From Ascochyta rabiei (taxonomy: Eukaryota > Ascomycota > Dothideomycetes > Pleosporales > Didymellaceae): a stretch of 64,000 nucleotides of DNA. Below, one piece after another: positions 22,730-33,806 of the stretch. The notes beneath the pieces were generated by a model that saw nothing but the letters and a program-made list of their open reading frames with translations, was not told the origin of the DNA and ran no database searches. The DNA lies in contig NC_082416.1 in NCBI RefSeq assembly GCF_004011695.2, positions 434,001-498,000 on the forward strand, written 5' to 3'. Position numbers and translations under genes: made by a program. Numbering within the stretch: position 1 is the first letter of the stretch; each line of letters starts with the position of its first letter.

Positions 22730-23212
22730 TGTTAAAGTTATACTTTAGTTAAAGACTATAAGCACTAATTCTATTAGTTCTTAGGGATAAGTACTAGTAG
22801 ATTAGTTAGGGTTATTAACTAAGTAAAGCTTGTAAAGATAGGGTGCACTAAATAGTACAGAGCAGACTATCTAGATTAAGCATATATTAAGATTCTAAAG
22901 ATAAACTTAATTAATAAGATTAAATATAAACTATAAGGTTTATGTTCCTACTTAACTATATACTTTAATAATAGTAGTAGTAATATAGGCTAATTAGTGT
23001 TAAGAATTCTCTAATTACACTAATTACTAATTACACTAATTACTAATTGTACTAATTATACTAAGCCTAATTATATTACGTAATTCTTAGCTTCTTACTA
23101 AGTGTTAACGCTGTTATATTTGCTTATACTAAGCCTAATAACTTATTATACTTACTATACTCTATACACTATAATTAGCTTATATTCTTTCTATATTCTG
23201 TAGATTATAACA
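22730..23212 (-). repeat. Gypsy3-A 5' LTR, 483 bp
   Basis: The plus strand runs TGTTAAAGTT...GATTATAACA. It is the short version with fewer 16-bp units than the 3' LTR. CTACG of the target duplication follows at 23213. Confidence 0.9.
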
Positions 23213-23392
23213 CTACGTAAGTTAGATACTATACTAATCTCTACTTCTACCTAACCTACCTATAATACACCTACCTAATTTTTTATATATACTCTTACTC
23301 TACCTACTATATCTATTATTACCTCTAGTTATAGCTACTAGGCTACTAGTTAAGAAGCTAGTAGTCTCTCTAGAGGGGGCGGTTGTAGTCTG
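23213..23392 (-). other. Gypsy2-outer tail between Gypsy3-A and Copia-0
   Basis: 180 bp homologous to the reverse complement of about 52225-52400 in Gypsy2-inner. It ends with GTCTG (23388-23392), half of the Copia-0 target duplication (mate GTCTA at 40602-40606). No coding potential seen. Confidence 0.82.
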
Positions 23393-24245
23393 TGTAAAAA
23401 TTAGGAGTAATAGTTATAGAATTTATTAATTTTATAACTATAGAGAGAGAGTAGTATTTATCCTTTATAGTTTTATATAGGCCTAGATCTAGTTTATAGA
23501 TATACTAAGATCTAGTTTTAGGTAGACCTTAATCTAGTTTTAGATAGGCCTAGATCTGGTTTTAGATAGGCCTAGATCTAGTTTTTTAGACAGGCCTAGA
23601 TCTAGTTACAGATAGGGCTAGATCTAGTTTTAGATTACATCTTAGTTAAACACTTAGTATTTTAGATTTATTTTTAGTACTCTTATACTTAGAGTATTAT
23701 AATCTTATAGTTTTTATTTATACTTAGTCTTATAAGGTAAATTCTAGTATTAGAGAAGAAACCTTAAAAAACGCGTTTTAGCACAATTGCAAGCAAGGTG
23801 TTAAAAAGTTAGTTTAGAATAATTTATCACACTAGCGCTGCTAGTAGTATAGGCTTACTAATCTTAGATATTATATATTAGCTAGTAATGTATCTAGTCT
23901 AAGATGCGCTAGTGTAATAAATAATAGGTTACTCCTAACTATAAGGTTTTTATTACAAAATCAGTGTATTTCTTTTATTCCTTAACCTCTATTCTCTTTA
24001 GAGACTTAGTTAGGACTAGTAGTGCTTAGGTAATATTTTTAATTTAGTTTATTAGGTATGTTATACCTATCGCTAGGCTTATAAGTATTTCTAGACTTCT
24101 ATAGCTTCTATTATAGCTTTAACTATATCTACTTAGAAATAGTTTATATTAAAAATTCTTTATTATAGTTTATTTAAGAAGTATTCTCTTAGTTTTTGTA
24201 TTTGTAGTTGTATTACTTACTTTTTAAATTATTTTATATTAAACA
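23393..24245 (-). repeat. Copia LTR (Copia-0 3' LTR), 853 bp
   Basis: The plus strand runs TGTAAAAATTAGG...ATATTAAACA, so both TG/CA ends are intact. It contains the family features: a minisatellite of ~22-bp units based on AGATCTAGGCCTATC (about 23470-23635), the palindrome AAAACGCGTTTT at 23768-23779, and a stem with CACTAGCGC (23830-23838) against GCGCTAGTG (23906-23914). The polypurine tract follows at 24246-24254. Confidence 0.92.
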
Positions 24246-24876
24246 TACCCTCTTAAGCAATATTACTATCTTATAATATTTAGCTTATTAAATAAGGTAG
24301 TAAAGGTAGGTGAATTTAGTGCTTTTGTAATATATCTACTAATTATTCTTTAGTTAGTGTATAGTTTAGATCTATTATCCCTTCTAGAATCTTTTCTCTT
24401 ATAAAGTAATATTGTATATCTATATATTTAGTTTTAGAGTAGTAGTCTAGGTTATTTACTAGTGTAATAGCAGTTTAATTATTACTAAATAGATAGAAAT
24501 TTTCTTTTTTAGATTTAGAAATTTATTAATATCTATTTATTTATAGATATTTATTAAATAGATATATTCTTACTAGCTTCTTTTAGAGCTATGTATTCTG
24601 CTTTATAGCTACTTAGAGCAGTTAATTTTTATAATTTACTAGACTAGCTAATAGAGGTGTTACTAAATATAAATATATATCTCGTTATACTTCTTTTAGT
24701 AGTTAAATTACTACTATAATCAGCATCTGTATATCTAGGTAATTAGGGTACTAATTATAAAAAAAAAAATTTTTCTCTCTTATATAATTTAGGTATTTAA
24801 AAATCCTATTAACTAATATAAAATGTTTTTTAGTAGGGTTAGATATATGTCTTACGCAGCTATAAATACTAAATAC
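24246..24876 (-). pseudogene. Copia-0 pol, RNase H end
   Basis: C-terminal part of Copia-0 pol, from the polypurine tract (TACCCTCTT, plus strand) back to the Copia-1 insertion. It matches the reverse complement of about 31095-31730 in Copia-1, including the region of the YTDAD and SYKVEYIAL RNase H motifs. A run of A/T at 24760-24770 marks a small indel. It continues at 32583; AATAC (24872-24876) is the target duplication of Copia-1. Confidence 0.8.
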
Positions 24877-25728
24877 TATTTAATATAATAATTTAAAAAG
24901 TAAGTAATATAACAACAAATATAAAAACTAAGAGAATACTCCTTAAAATAAAAACTATAAACAAGGAGATTATAATATAAACTATTTCTAAGTAGATATA
25001 GTTAAAGCTATAATAGAAGCTATAGAAGTCTAGAAATACTTATAAACATAGCAATAGGTATAACACACCTAATAAACTAGACTAAAATATTACCTAAGCT
25101 CTACTAGTCCTAATTAAGTCTCTAAAGAGAATAGAAGTTAAAGAATAGGAGAAATACACGAATTTTGTAATAAAAACCTTATAGTTAGGCGTGACCTATT
25201 ATTTATTACACTAGCGCATCTTAGACTAGATACATTACTAGCTAATATATAATATCTAAGATTAGTAAGCCTATACTACTAGCAGCGCTAGTGTGATAGA
25301 TTATTCTAAACTAACTTTTTAACACCTTGCTTGCAATTGTGCTAAAACGCGTTTTTTAAGGTTTCTTCTCTAATACTAGAATTTACCTTATAAGACTAAG
25401 TATAAATAAAAACTATAAGATTATAATACTCTAAGTATAAGAGTACTAAAATTAAATCTAAAATACTAAGTGTTTAACTAAGAGGTAATCTAAAACTAGA
25501 TCTAGCCCTATCTGTAACTAGATCTAGGCCTGTCTAAAAAACTAGGTCTAGGCCTATCTAAAACCAGATCTAGGCCTATCTAAAACTAGATTAAGGTCTA
25601 CCTGAAACTAGATCTTAGTATATCTATAAACTAGATCTAGGCCTATCTAAAAACTATAAAGGATAAATACAGCCTTCTCTCTATAGTTACAAAATTAATT
25701 AATTTAACTATTACTTCTAATTTTTATA
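24877..25728 (+). repeat. Copia-1 5' LTR, 852 bp
   Basis: Starts TATTTAATATAATAATTT (TG changed to TA) and ends CTAATTTTTATA (CA changed to TA). Contains the ~22-bp minisatellite (about 25490-25660), the AAAACGCGTTTT palindrome and the CTAGCGC/GCGCTAG stem. The promoter and polyadenylation signals of the element should lie here, but I cannot point to them. Confidence 0.92.
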
Positions 25729-25747
25729 GGTTATAAGCCTAGCGCAC
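25729..25747 (+). other. Copia primer-binding site: initiator tRNA-Met, internal
   Basis: GGTTATAAGCCTAGCGCAC directly follows the LTR. The complement of the anticodon arm of eukaryotic initiator tRNA-Met (from memory of the yeast tRNA) is GGTTATGAGCCCTGCGCGC. The two agree at 15 of 19 positions, and three of the four differences are C-to-T or G-to-A. This matches the half-tRNA priming known for Drosophila copia. The same site is seen reversed at 39729-39747 and at about 62536-62554. Confidence 0.78.
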
Positions 25748-25898
25748 TATTACCTAAACAACATCTAACTAATTATCTCCTAATTACAGCGCACTATTAC
25801 TTAAACAACATCTAAACTAATTGTTTCTTAATTAAACTAATTGTTTCTTAAATTAACACCTCTTTAAAATTAAAAACAGCATAAATTTACAATTAAAA

Positions 25899-26660
25899 AT
25901 GTCGGATTCTCTTAAAATTGAAAAGCTCTCTGGCCAAGCTAATTACGAATTCTAGAGCAACTAAATAATAGCTATCCTTACTACTAAGGATCTCTATAAC
26001 GCTATCTATAACAATAATAATAAGCTAATTATTATCCTAACTACTATAGACAGAAAGGTAAAAGTATATATTATGCTTAGTTATAAAAAAGGCCCTAGTA
26101 CACAAATTTAAAAGTGTACTACTACTATAAATTACTAGATTATACTACCAAATCTATACTCTCTAAAAGGATTTAGAGCTAAATTTCTTCTATTAAAAGA
26201 ATTCTTTTAATCCTATCTCCAGAACTTTAATTTAATAGAAAAATTCCTAAGCAAAATTAAATATCTTAATGATAATTTAAGCTTAAAAGGAATTTAATTA
26301 CCTAAGTAAGTAGTCCTTACTTATGTACTTAACAATCTAACTCTAAATTACAAGGGATTTGTTACTATTATTACCTAATACTTTTGTTAGAATTTATATA
26401 AAATAAATATAGAAACACTATTTTCTAATTTAATTAATAAATCCTGTTGCTAAATAAGTACTAAAAAAGTACTATACTAAACAAAACACAAACTATACTA
26501 AAAGAATAAGGTTATAAAGTAACACTATTATAATAAATATAAAGTAAATACGCATTAAATAAGTAGTTACTAGTTCCTTAATCTAGAAAAGAAACCTAAT
26601 TGGTTTAAAACTAGACATACCTATATTTCTATTTAACAATTATTTAATCTAGCTAAAATT
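25899..26660 (+). pseudogene. Copia-1 gag relic
   Basis: The start ATG at 25899 survives (MSDSLKIEKLSGQANYEF, then stops for Trp and Gln), one of the few intact starts in the window. The opening is the usual Copia gag N-terminus (S-x-x-N-Y-x-x-W). A probable zinc finger lies at about 26515-26590, reading H-Y-x-N-K-Y-K-V-N-T-H with flanking Cys positions lost. It is in the same frame as pol, so the element used a single gag-pol ORF. The 150 bp between PBS and ATG are AT-rich leader with two short direct repeats around AACAACATCTAA. Confidence 0.82.
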
Positions 26661-27786
26661 ATAGTAGAAAAAAGGGTTAAAAAAGAATAAGATTAAGCTC
26701 TCTTATCTCTAGATTAAATAGATCTAGATTTACTAGGGGATTTAGATAATAAGGTATATTACAATAATAACCTACAGTTTAGTTTAACTAAAGCTAACTT
26801 AATACTAGATTTAGGAAGTACTTAGCATTTAATATGTAATAGGTTACTGTTTTTAGAAGGTAGTTTAGTAGATAAAGTAACTAAATTAGGCTAGGGTAAT
26901 AATACTACTATTAATGCTGTAGCTATTAGAAAGTTATACTTTATAGTAAATAAAACAAAGATTATACTAAACAATTACATCTTTATACTAATCTTCTCTA
27001 TAAACCTTTTATCTATTTAAAAATTAATAGAAAAAGACTTTAAAGTTAACTTTACAAAAGAAGAAGCTATCTTAATAAGAGATAATCTAGTTATTAAAGC
27101 TAAGTACACTTATAACATGTATATACTAGACCTTATAAATAAAATTATTATTAAAGATAGCTCTATAGATAATTTAAACTATAAGAACTATATACTCTAC
27201 TTAGATTCTAATAAATCTACTATAGGAAAGCTAGGAATATATTATAATAGATTTAGACATAAAAGTGTAGATACTATAAGTAAACTACTTAATATTAAAA
27301 TACTATAAAATTATAGTTTTAACTGTGTAGCCTGTACACAGGCAAAACAAACTAATAATAAATTAAGAGTAATAATAGATAAACCTACTATTTATCTATA
27401 AAAAGTAGTAATAGATATTTGCAGTCCTATAACCCCTAGTTTAAAAGCAGAATATAGATATATTATCTTTTTCCTAAATAGTGCTACTAGGGAACTAAAC
27501 TTTAAGCTCCTAAAATAAAAATTAGAGGCCCTAGAATTATTTAAAGAATTTAAACTAAAAGTAGAAAACTAATCTAATCTATCTATTAAGAAAATAGGAT
27601 TAGATAATGGTAAAGAATTTAATAATTCTCTATTTAAGAGATTTACTATTAAAAATAGTATTATTTATCAATTTTTAAGCCCCTATACGCTAGAACAAAA
27701 TGGTTTAATAGAGAGAATTAATTAAACTATTATAGAAATAACTAGAGTATTACTATTTAATACTAATATAGATCTTCTATACTAGG
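26660..27786 (+). pseudogene. Copia-1 protease and integrase relic, D,D35E intact
   Basis: The protease reads LILDLGST*HLIC at about 26800-26840 (D-S-G-S-T class, Ser changed to Leu). The gag-pre-integrase/zinc-binding domain follows: 27117-27308 is an open stretch of 63 codons from a chance ATG, containing RHKSVDTISKLL, and after one TAA (ancestral Gln) the CVAC pair at 27324-27335 completes the HHCC site. Integrase core: Asp 27414-27416, Asp 27603-27605 (LDNGKEF), Glu 27711-27713 (GLIERIN), spaced 63 and 36 codons, so the catalytic triad is complete. The frame is interrupted at 27787 by Fot1-a and resumes at 29641. Confidence 0.9.
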
Positions 27787-27788
27787 TA

Positions 27789-29640
27789 ACGTGTTTTATA
27801 AGTAAGCACTGTATATAAGTAAGCGCTATACTCTACTAGGTTTATATATATCTATAACCGTATATCTTAATAATATAATAATATAATAGTTAGATAATTA
27901 TAGAGTAGATTAAGTAGTATCTAAAGTATCTTTCTTATACGTGCGTAAGTTATAACTAGTCTCTCTACACCTTATATAGCGCGCAAGAGCCTAGTAGCTA
28001 AGGCCTAATTACTTGCCTTCTTAACGCTCTTTATAAGCAACCTACTAATTAGCCTTACGTTAAGTAAGTATATCCTTACTAGCTTTCTTTATTAAGACTC
28101 CTTACTTCTATATACGCTTTTTCTTACGTTATTTCTACTCTAATACTACCTTATTAGCCTTCTTAAGGCTAGTAATCCGATTGCTTATCAGCTTAGCAGA
28201 GAGCATTATTACCTTAGCGCCCTTTTTAAGCTAATTAATTACTTTAATAATTAAGGTAGGTAATAAGCTCTTATGCTAACGTACACGATTACGTATTAAT
28301 ATTAATTAAGTATTAAGCTTACGTACGTTGCTTAGCGTATAAGCCTTCTAGAGGGTCTCTATAAGAGTAGTAGAAGAAGGTGTACAGAGCTGTACGTCTA
28401 GCTTTAATAGAACAGCATCTAGCTAGAGGGGAATAAGGCCTACGCCTTAAAAAGCTAAGTAGATATTAGCTAATGTAAATAATCGATTAAAGGCTGCCTT
28501 AAACGCTAGTAGAAACTTAAGCTTAGTAATATAGTTAATATAGTAGTAGATTAGGCTCTTAATCTTATAACTATACGCGCGCTTTAATAGTAAGAAGTAG
28601 CTAACGTTAAGAGGCTATAGTTGGTGTAATAAGTAAGGCAGTATATAGAGCGTGTAGATATTATTCTCCTTATAGAGCTACTTAAATTTAAGAGAGTAGT
28701 AGCTCTTATAGCTGTTAAGGATAAGCAGGTAATATATACCTACTACCTAAGCCTCTATATACTTAATAAAGTACTTTAGCTACTTAACTCTAAGCTTATT
28801 AGTTATCTAGCCGTTATTACTAACTGTAATCGCCTAGTTATATAGGATCTCTGCCTCCTTATACTAGGCAGATAAGTAGTATTAGCTAGTAAAGATAAGA
28901 AAGAGTAGGATTGTCTAGCTAGCAGCGTTAATTGCAGTAATAACTGTTACCTACTTACAATTGCTAGGCTAAATAGCTTTTAGCCTACCTCTTCTCTTTA
29001 ACCCTGTTATAACAAGCTAAGTTGTAATCTTACCTATTATAAAGCTAGCCTTATTAAAGTTATAGACGTTATTATTATAGATACTATACCTAGCCTTTAT
29101 CTACTCTATAAGCTGAAACTAGTATCTAATTAAGACTAGATTCTTATAGAGGGCTCTCTACCTATTATACGCTTAGTTAAAACACGTTATAAGACTCTTA
29201 GTACGCTTAATGAAGTTACGTAGCTAGTAGACGCTAACCTAACCTATACTATACGTAGCTAGTAGCTTATTAGCTATATTATATACGGCTGCGTACGTAG
29301 ACCTAAATCTACGTTAGTCTAAGTTAAGTATATACTAGACTATTACCTCCTCTTCTATCTAGGTTAACTTCTTTAAGTTAGGTTAGTAATCGCGTTAGGT
29401 AGGCTTACTAGCGTGTTAGTGGCGGATTATTCGTTTAGATACGTTATAGATAACAGCAGCATTATAATTACTCTATATTTAATAGAAATTAATAGAGGAG
29501 ATAGTAAGCTAGATATCTACTTCATTTAAAGCTAATATAGTAGCGCTGCGTTAAGCTATTATACGTTAAGATAGAAGAGGTACGTAAACTTAGTAGGGTA
29601 CAGCGCTTACTTATACGCGGCGCTTACTTATAAAACACGT
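27789..29640 (-). mobile_element. Fot1-a: pogo/Fot1-like DNA transposon, 1852 bp
   Basis: Flanked by TA (27787-27788, 29641-29642). The inverted ends begin ACGTGTTTTATAAGTAAGC; each end carries the unit TATAAGTAAGC twice in direct orientation, probably two transposase-binding sites. The TIR sequence differs from Fot1-b, -c and -d beyond ACGT, so this is a separate family. It disrupts the Copia-1 integrase, and the added 1854 bp is a multiple of three, so the Copia frame is unchanged on either side. Confidence 0.9.
27920..29540 (-). pseudogene. Fot1-a transposase relic (DDE_1 / pogo family)
   Basis: Cut-and-paste transposase. The N-terminal helix-turn-helix half (about 29150-29480) includes YAAVYNIANKLLATYSIGQV. 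Catalytic region: NVYNFNKASF with the first Asp now Asn at 29052-29054; LLILNSYKS, Asp to Asn at 28714-28716; *PLNVSYF, Asp to Asn at 28606-28608. All three catalytic residues are lost by G-to-A changes, so it cannot have been active since. The C-terminal CX2CX4HX4C-like knuckle (about 27940-27985) reads Y-I-R-C-R-E-T-S-Y-N-L-R-T-Y, with two Cys and the His now Tyr. Confidence 0.85.
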
Positions 29641-31730
29641 TAGAGGTAGTTAAAACAGCTGTTTATATATATAATAGAACTCTACACTTCTATTTATCTA
29701 TATTACTATTTAAAAGGCTCTATAATAAAAAGCCTAATCTAGATAATCTAGGGCTTAAGGGCTCTATAGCATACTATAAGGATAAATTAATAGGCCTTAT
29801 AAAGCTAGAGCCTAGAGTTAAGAAAGGAATTATTATAGGTTTTAACTAATATAATTACTATATATAAGATAATTTATCTAAGAGGATTATATAAACAAGA
29901 GATACTACAATCCTAGAAGGGAAATTTAATAATAGTACTAAAAACCAAGATACAATTATAATAGACTTTAATAAAGAACTTAGTAATAACAAAAGAAGTT
30001 ATTAAGAGTTCTCCTACGAGAGTAACTAAAGTACTAGAGTAGATAGTCTACCTAGTAACTCTAATAGTACACAAAACTAAGAGTAAACTAATAGTAATAT
30101 AAACAACTACTATAGTAACTCTAAAGATAAATTAGCATTTATAACTAGTAATAACAATTTAGAGCTAAGTACCTACTTTAAAGTAAGAAATTTAGAGAAT
30201 AAAAAGAAATAGCTAGAAGCTTATAAACTAGAGTTTAATTAACTAAAAGAATAAAATACCTAGTTACTAGTAGAGCTACCTAAAAATGGAACAGTGCTAA
30301 AAGAACGCCAGGTGTTTAAAATTAAGGAGGACTCTAATAACAACATTATTAAATATAAAGCAAGATAGGTTATTAAAGGGTTTAGCTAAATCTATAGACT
30401 AGACTACCTAGAAACCTTTATAAATATAATAAGAATAGAGATTATAAGACTTCTACTATTTATAGTAGTATTTCTAGATCTAGAAATAATACAGCTAGAT
30501 TTTAAAAACGCTTTTCTATACGTACCTATAGATGTAGATATATATATATAATAGCCTATAGGCTTTCTAGAAGATAAGACTAAGGTTTATAAATTAAATA
30601 AAGTAATTTATAGATTAAAATAAGCACCTAGAGCCTAGTATACATACCTAAAAGCTATTCTAAGTAAACTAGATTTTAAGCCTATATTTACAGAATAAGG
30701 TATCTTTATAAATAAGAAGATAGATATCTATCTAATAATCTTTATAGATAATGTTCTTATAATAGAAAATAATATTAAACTTATAAAAGAACTAAAAATA
30801 TATCTAGTAAGGCTACTAGAACTAAGTAATCTAGGAGAAGCAAAATATTTTCTAGGAATAGAGATAATAAGAGATAGAGTAAGAAGATCTATTTACTTAA
30901 AACAAACTGAGTATATTAAAGATATACTAGTAAAATATAATAAGCTAGATTTAAATCTAGTTAGTACACTAGCAGAAGCTAGTATTAAGTTGTAAAAGAA
31001 TAAAGAATAAGTAACTTTAGAAGATATAAAACTATACTAGTAATATATAGGTAGTTTAATATACTTAACTATCTATACTAGACTAGATCTAGTACTTAGT
31101 ATGTATAGCTACGTAAGATATATCTCTAACCCTACTAAAGAACACTTTATAGCAGTTAATAGGATTTTTAAATACCTAAATTACATAAGAGAAAATAGAT
31201 TATTTTTCTAATTATAATTAGTACTCTTATTACTTAGATACACAGATGCCGATTAGGGTAGTAATTTTAACTACTAGAAAAAGTATAACTAGATATATAT
31301 TTATGTTTAATAACACCTCTATTAGCTAGTCTAGTAAACTATAAAAATTAACTACTCTAAGTAGCTATAAAGTAGAGTACATAGCTCTAAAAGAAGCTAT
31401 TAAAGAATATACCTATTTAATAAGAATCTATGAACAACTAGATATTAATAAACTTCTAAATCTAAAAGAAGAAGAATTCTATCTATTTAGTAATAATTAA
31501 CCTACTATTACACTAGTAAATAACCTAGAACACTACTCTAAAACTAAGTATATAGATATATAATATTACCTTATAAGAGAAAAGATTCTAGAAGGGATAA
31601 TAGATCTAAACTATATACCTACTAAAAAACAATTAGCAGATATATTTATAAAAGTATTAAATACCTCTACCTTTACTACCTTATTTAATAAGCTAAATAT
31701 TATAAAATAGTTATATTGCTTAAGAGGGTA
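29641..31730 (+). pseudogene. Copia-1 integrase tail, reverse transcriptase and RNase H relic
   Basis: Reverse transcriptase (RVT_2): QLDFKNAFLYVPIDVDIYI from about 30492, Asp at 30498-30500; GFLEDKTKVYKLNKVIYRLK about 30560-30620; the YxDD box is IFIDNVLII at about 30740-30765, the second Asp being Asn. RNase H: YTDAD*GSN at about 31240-31262 and SSYKVEYIALKEAIKE at about 31350-31410. The same frame as gag is kept throughout. It ends at the polypurine tract AAGAGGGTA (31722-31730). Confidence 0.9.
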
Positions 31731-32582
31731 TATTTAATAAAATAATTTTAAAAGTAAGTAATACAACAACAAATTTAAAAACTAAGAGAACACTTCTTAA
31801 AATAAAAACTATAAATAAGGAGATTATAATATAAACTATTTCCAAGTAGATATAGTTAAAGCTATAATAGAAGCCATAGAAATCTAGAAATACTTATAAA
31901 CCTAGCAATAGGTATAACACATATAATAAACTAGACTAAAATATTACCTAAGCTCTACTAGTCCTAATTAAGTCTCTAAAGAGAATAGAAGTTAAGGAAT
32001 AGGAGAAATACACGAATTTTGTAATAAAAACCTTATAGTTAGGCGTAACCTATTATTTATTACACTAGCATATCTTAGACTAGATATATTACTAGCTAAT
32101 ATATAATATCTAAGATTAGTAAGCCTATACTACTAGCAGCGCTAGTGTAATAAATTATTCTAAACTAACTTTTTAACACCTTGCTTGCAATCGTGCCAAA
32201 ACGCGTTTTTTAAGGTTTCTTCTCTAATACTAGAATAAACCTAGTAAGACAAAGTAAAAATAAAAACTATAAAATTATAATAGTCTAAGTATAAGAGTAC
32301 CAAAAATAACTCTAAAACACTAAGTGTTTTATTAAGGGGTAATCTAAAACCAGATCTAGCCCTATCCGAAACTAGATCTAGGCCTATCTAAAAAACCAGA
32401 TCTAGGCCTATCTAAAACCGGATCTAGGCCTATCCGAAACCGGATCTAGGTCTACCTAAAACCGGACCTAGGCCTATCTAAAAACCGGATCTAGGCCTAT
32501 CTAAATACTATAAAAGATAAATATAGCCTTCTCTCTATAGTTACAAAATTAATTAATTTAACTATTACTTCTAATTTTTACA
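31731..32582 (+). repeat. Copia-1 3' LTR, 852 bp
   Basis: Starts TATTTAATAAAATAATTTT and ends CTAATTTTTACA. The minisatellite at about 32350-32510 is the cleanest in the window, with units such as CCGGATCTAGGCCTATCTAA; the CCGG cores survive because CpG is not the preferred RIP context here. AATAC follows at 32583. Confidence 0.92.
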
Positions 32583-33804
32583 AATACTAAGTCTAGCCTA
32601 GTATAGGTAATTAAGTATATTAAACTACCTATATATTACTAGTATAGTTTTACATCTTCTAAAATTACTTATTCTTTATTTTTTTATAACTTAACACTAG
32701 CTTCTGCTAGTGTACTAAAATGATTTAAATCTAGCTTATTATATTTTACTAGTATATCTTTAATATACTTAGTTTGTTTTAAGTAAATTAATCTTCTTAC
32801 TCTATCTCTTATTATCTCTATCTCTAGAAAATATTTTGCTTCTCCTAGATTACTTAGTTCTATTAGCCTTGCTAGATATATTTTTAGTTCTTTAATAAGT
32901 TTAATATTATTTCTAATTATAGGAACATTATCTATATAGATTATTAGATAGATATCTATCTTCTTATTTATAAAGATATCTTACTCTATAAATATATTCT
33001 TTAAATCTAGTTTACTTAGAATAGCTTTTAGGTATGTATAATAGGCTATAGGTACTTGTTTTCATCTATAAATTACTTTATTTAATTTATAAACCTTAGT
33101 TTTATCTTCTAGAAAGCCTCTATACTATTGTATATTTATATCTCTATCTATAGGTACGTATAGAAAAGTGTTTCTAAAGTCTAGCTATATTATTTCTAGA
33201 TCTAGAAATACTACTATAAGTAGTAGAAGTCTTATAATCTCTATTCTTATTATATTTATAAAGGTTTCTAGGTAGTCTAGTCTATAGATTTAGCTAAACC
33301 CTTTAATAACCTATCTTACTTTTTATTTAATAATATTATTATTAGAGTCTTCTTTAATCTTTAAATACCTAGCGTCCCTTTAGTACTGTTCTATTTTTAG
33401 GTAGATCTATTAGTAACTAAGTATCTTGTTCTTTTAGTTAATTGTACTATAGTTTACAAGCTTCTAGCTATTTCTTTTTATTTTCTAAATTCATTACTTT
33501 AAAGTAGGTACTTAGCTAGTTATAAATGCTAATTTATCTTTAGAGATACTATAGTAGTTGTTAATATTACTATTAGTTTACTCTTAGTTTTATATAATAT
33601 TAGAGTTACTAGGTAGACTATATACTCTAGTACTTTAGTTATTATTTTTATAGAGGAACTCTTAATAACTTCTTTTATTATTACTAAGTTCTTTAATAAA
33701 GTCTATTATAATTGTATCTTAGTTTTTAATACTATTATTAAATTTACCTTCTAGGATTATAGTATCTCTTATTTATTTAATTCTCTTAGATAAATTATCT
33801 TATA
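32583..33804 (-). pseudogene. Copia-0 reverse transcriptase region
   Basis: Continuation of Copia-0 pol after Copia-1. The minus strand gives the RVT_2 body near 33130-33200 (YVPID segment) and the Asp-Asn box near 32920-32950 (IDNV). The left edge AATAC is the Copia-1 duplication. The right edge is the TA of Fot1-b. Stops are dense. Confidence 0.8.
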
Positions 33805-33806
33805 TA

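Larger units (their letters stand above)
15915..23212 (-). mobile_element. Gypsy3-A: full-length chromovirus with 0.5-kb LTRs
   Basis: A complete LTR element of 7298 bp: 3' LTR 15915-16445, 5' LTR 22730-23212, ends TGTTATAATC...CTTTAACA in sense orientation, polypurine tract at 16446-16460, target duplication CTACC/CTACG. Internal order right to left is gag, PR/RT, RNaseH, IN, chromodomain, then a short tail with antisense coding potential. It is inserted in the 3' tail of Gypsy2-outer and is itself interrupted by a MITE at 17719-18152. RIP is heavy. Confidence 0.88.
24877..32582 (+). mobile_element. Copia-1: full-length Ty1/Copia element
   Basis: 7706 bp including a 1852-bp Fot1-like insertion; LTRs 24877-25728 and 31731-32582, both 852 bp; perfect target duplication AATAC (24872-24876, 32583-32587). 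A primer-binding site, one continuous gag-PR-IN-RT-RNaseH reading frame and a polypurine tract are all present. It is inserted in Copia-0 in the opposite orientation. Although full of stops, the frame is never shifted from the gag ATG (25899) to the RNase H (31251), as expected when damage is by RIP substitutions alone. It is the best template here for the Copia family. Confidence 0.93.

Noticed and set aside
24755..24775. Poly-A/T run as a LINE tail
   Set aside because: It is a short A9-T5 stretch inside the Copia-0 RNase H region, aligned with normal Copia sequence on both sides; no LINE domains are seen.
27117..27308. 63-codon open frame as an independent small gene
   Set aside because: It is in frame with the Copia-1 polyprotein, encodes part of the gag-pre-integrase domain (RHKSVDTISKLL), and continues after a RIP-type TAA into the CVAC zinc pair. 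Its ATG is an internal Met codon.
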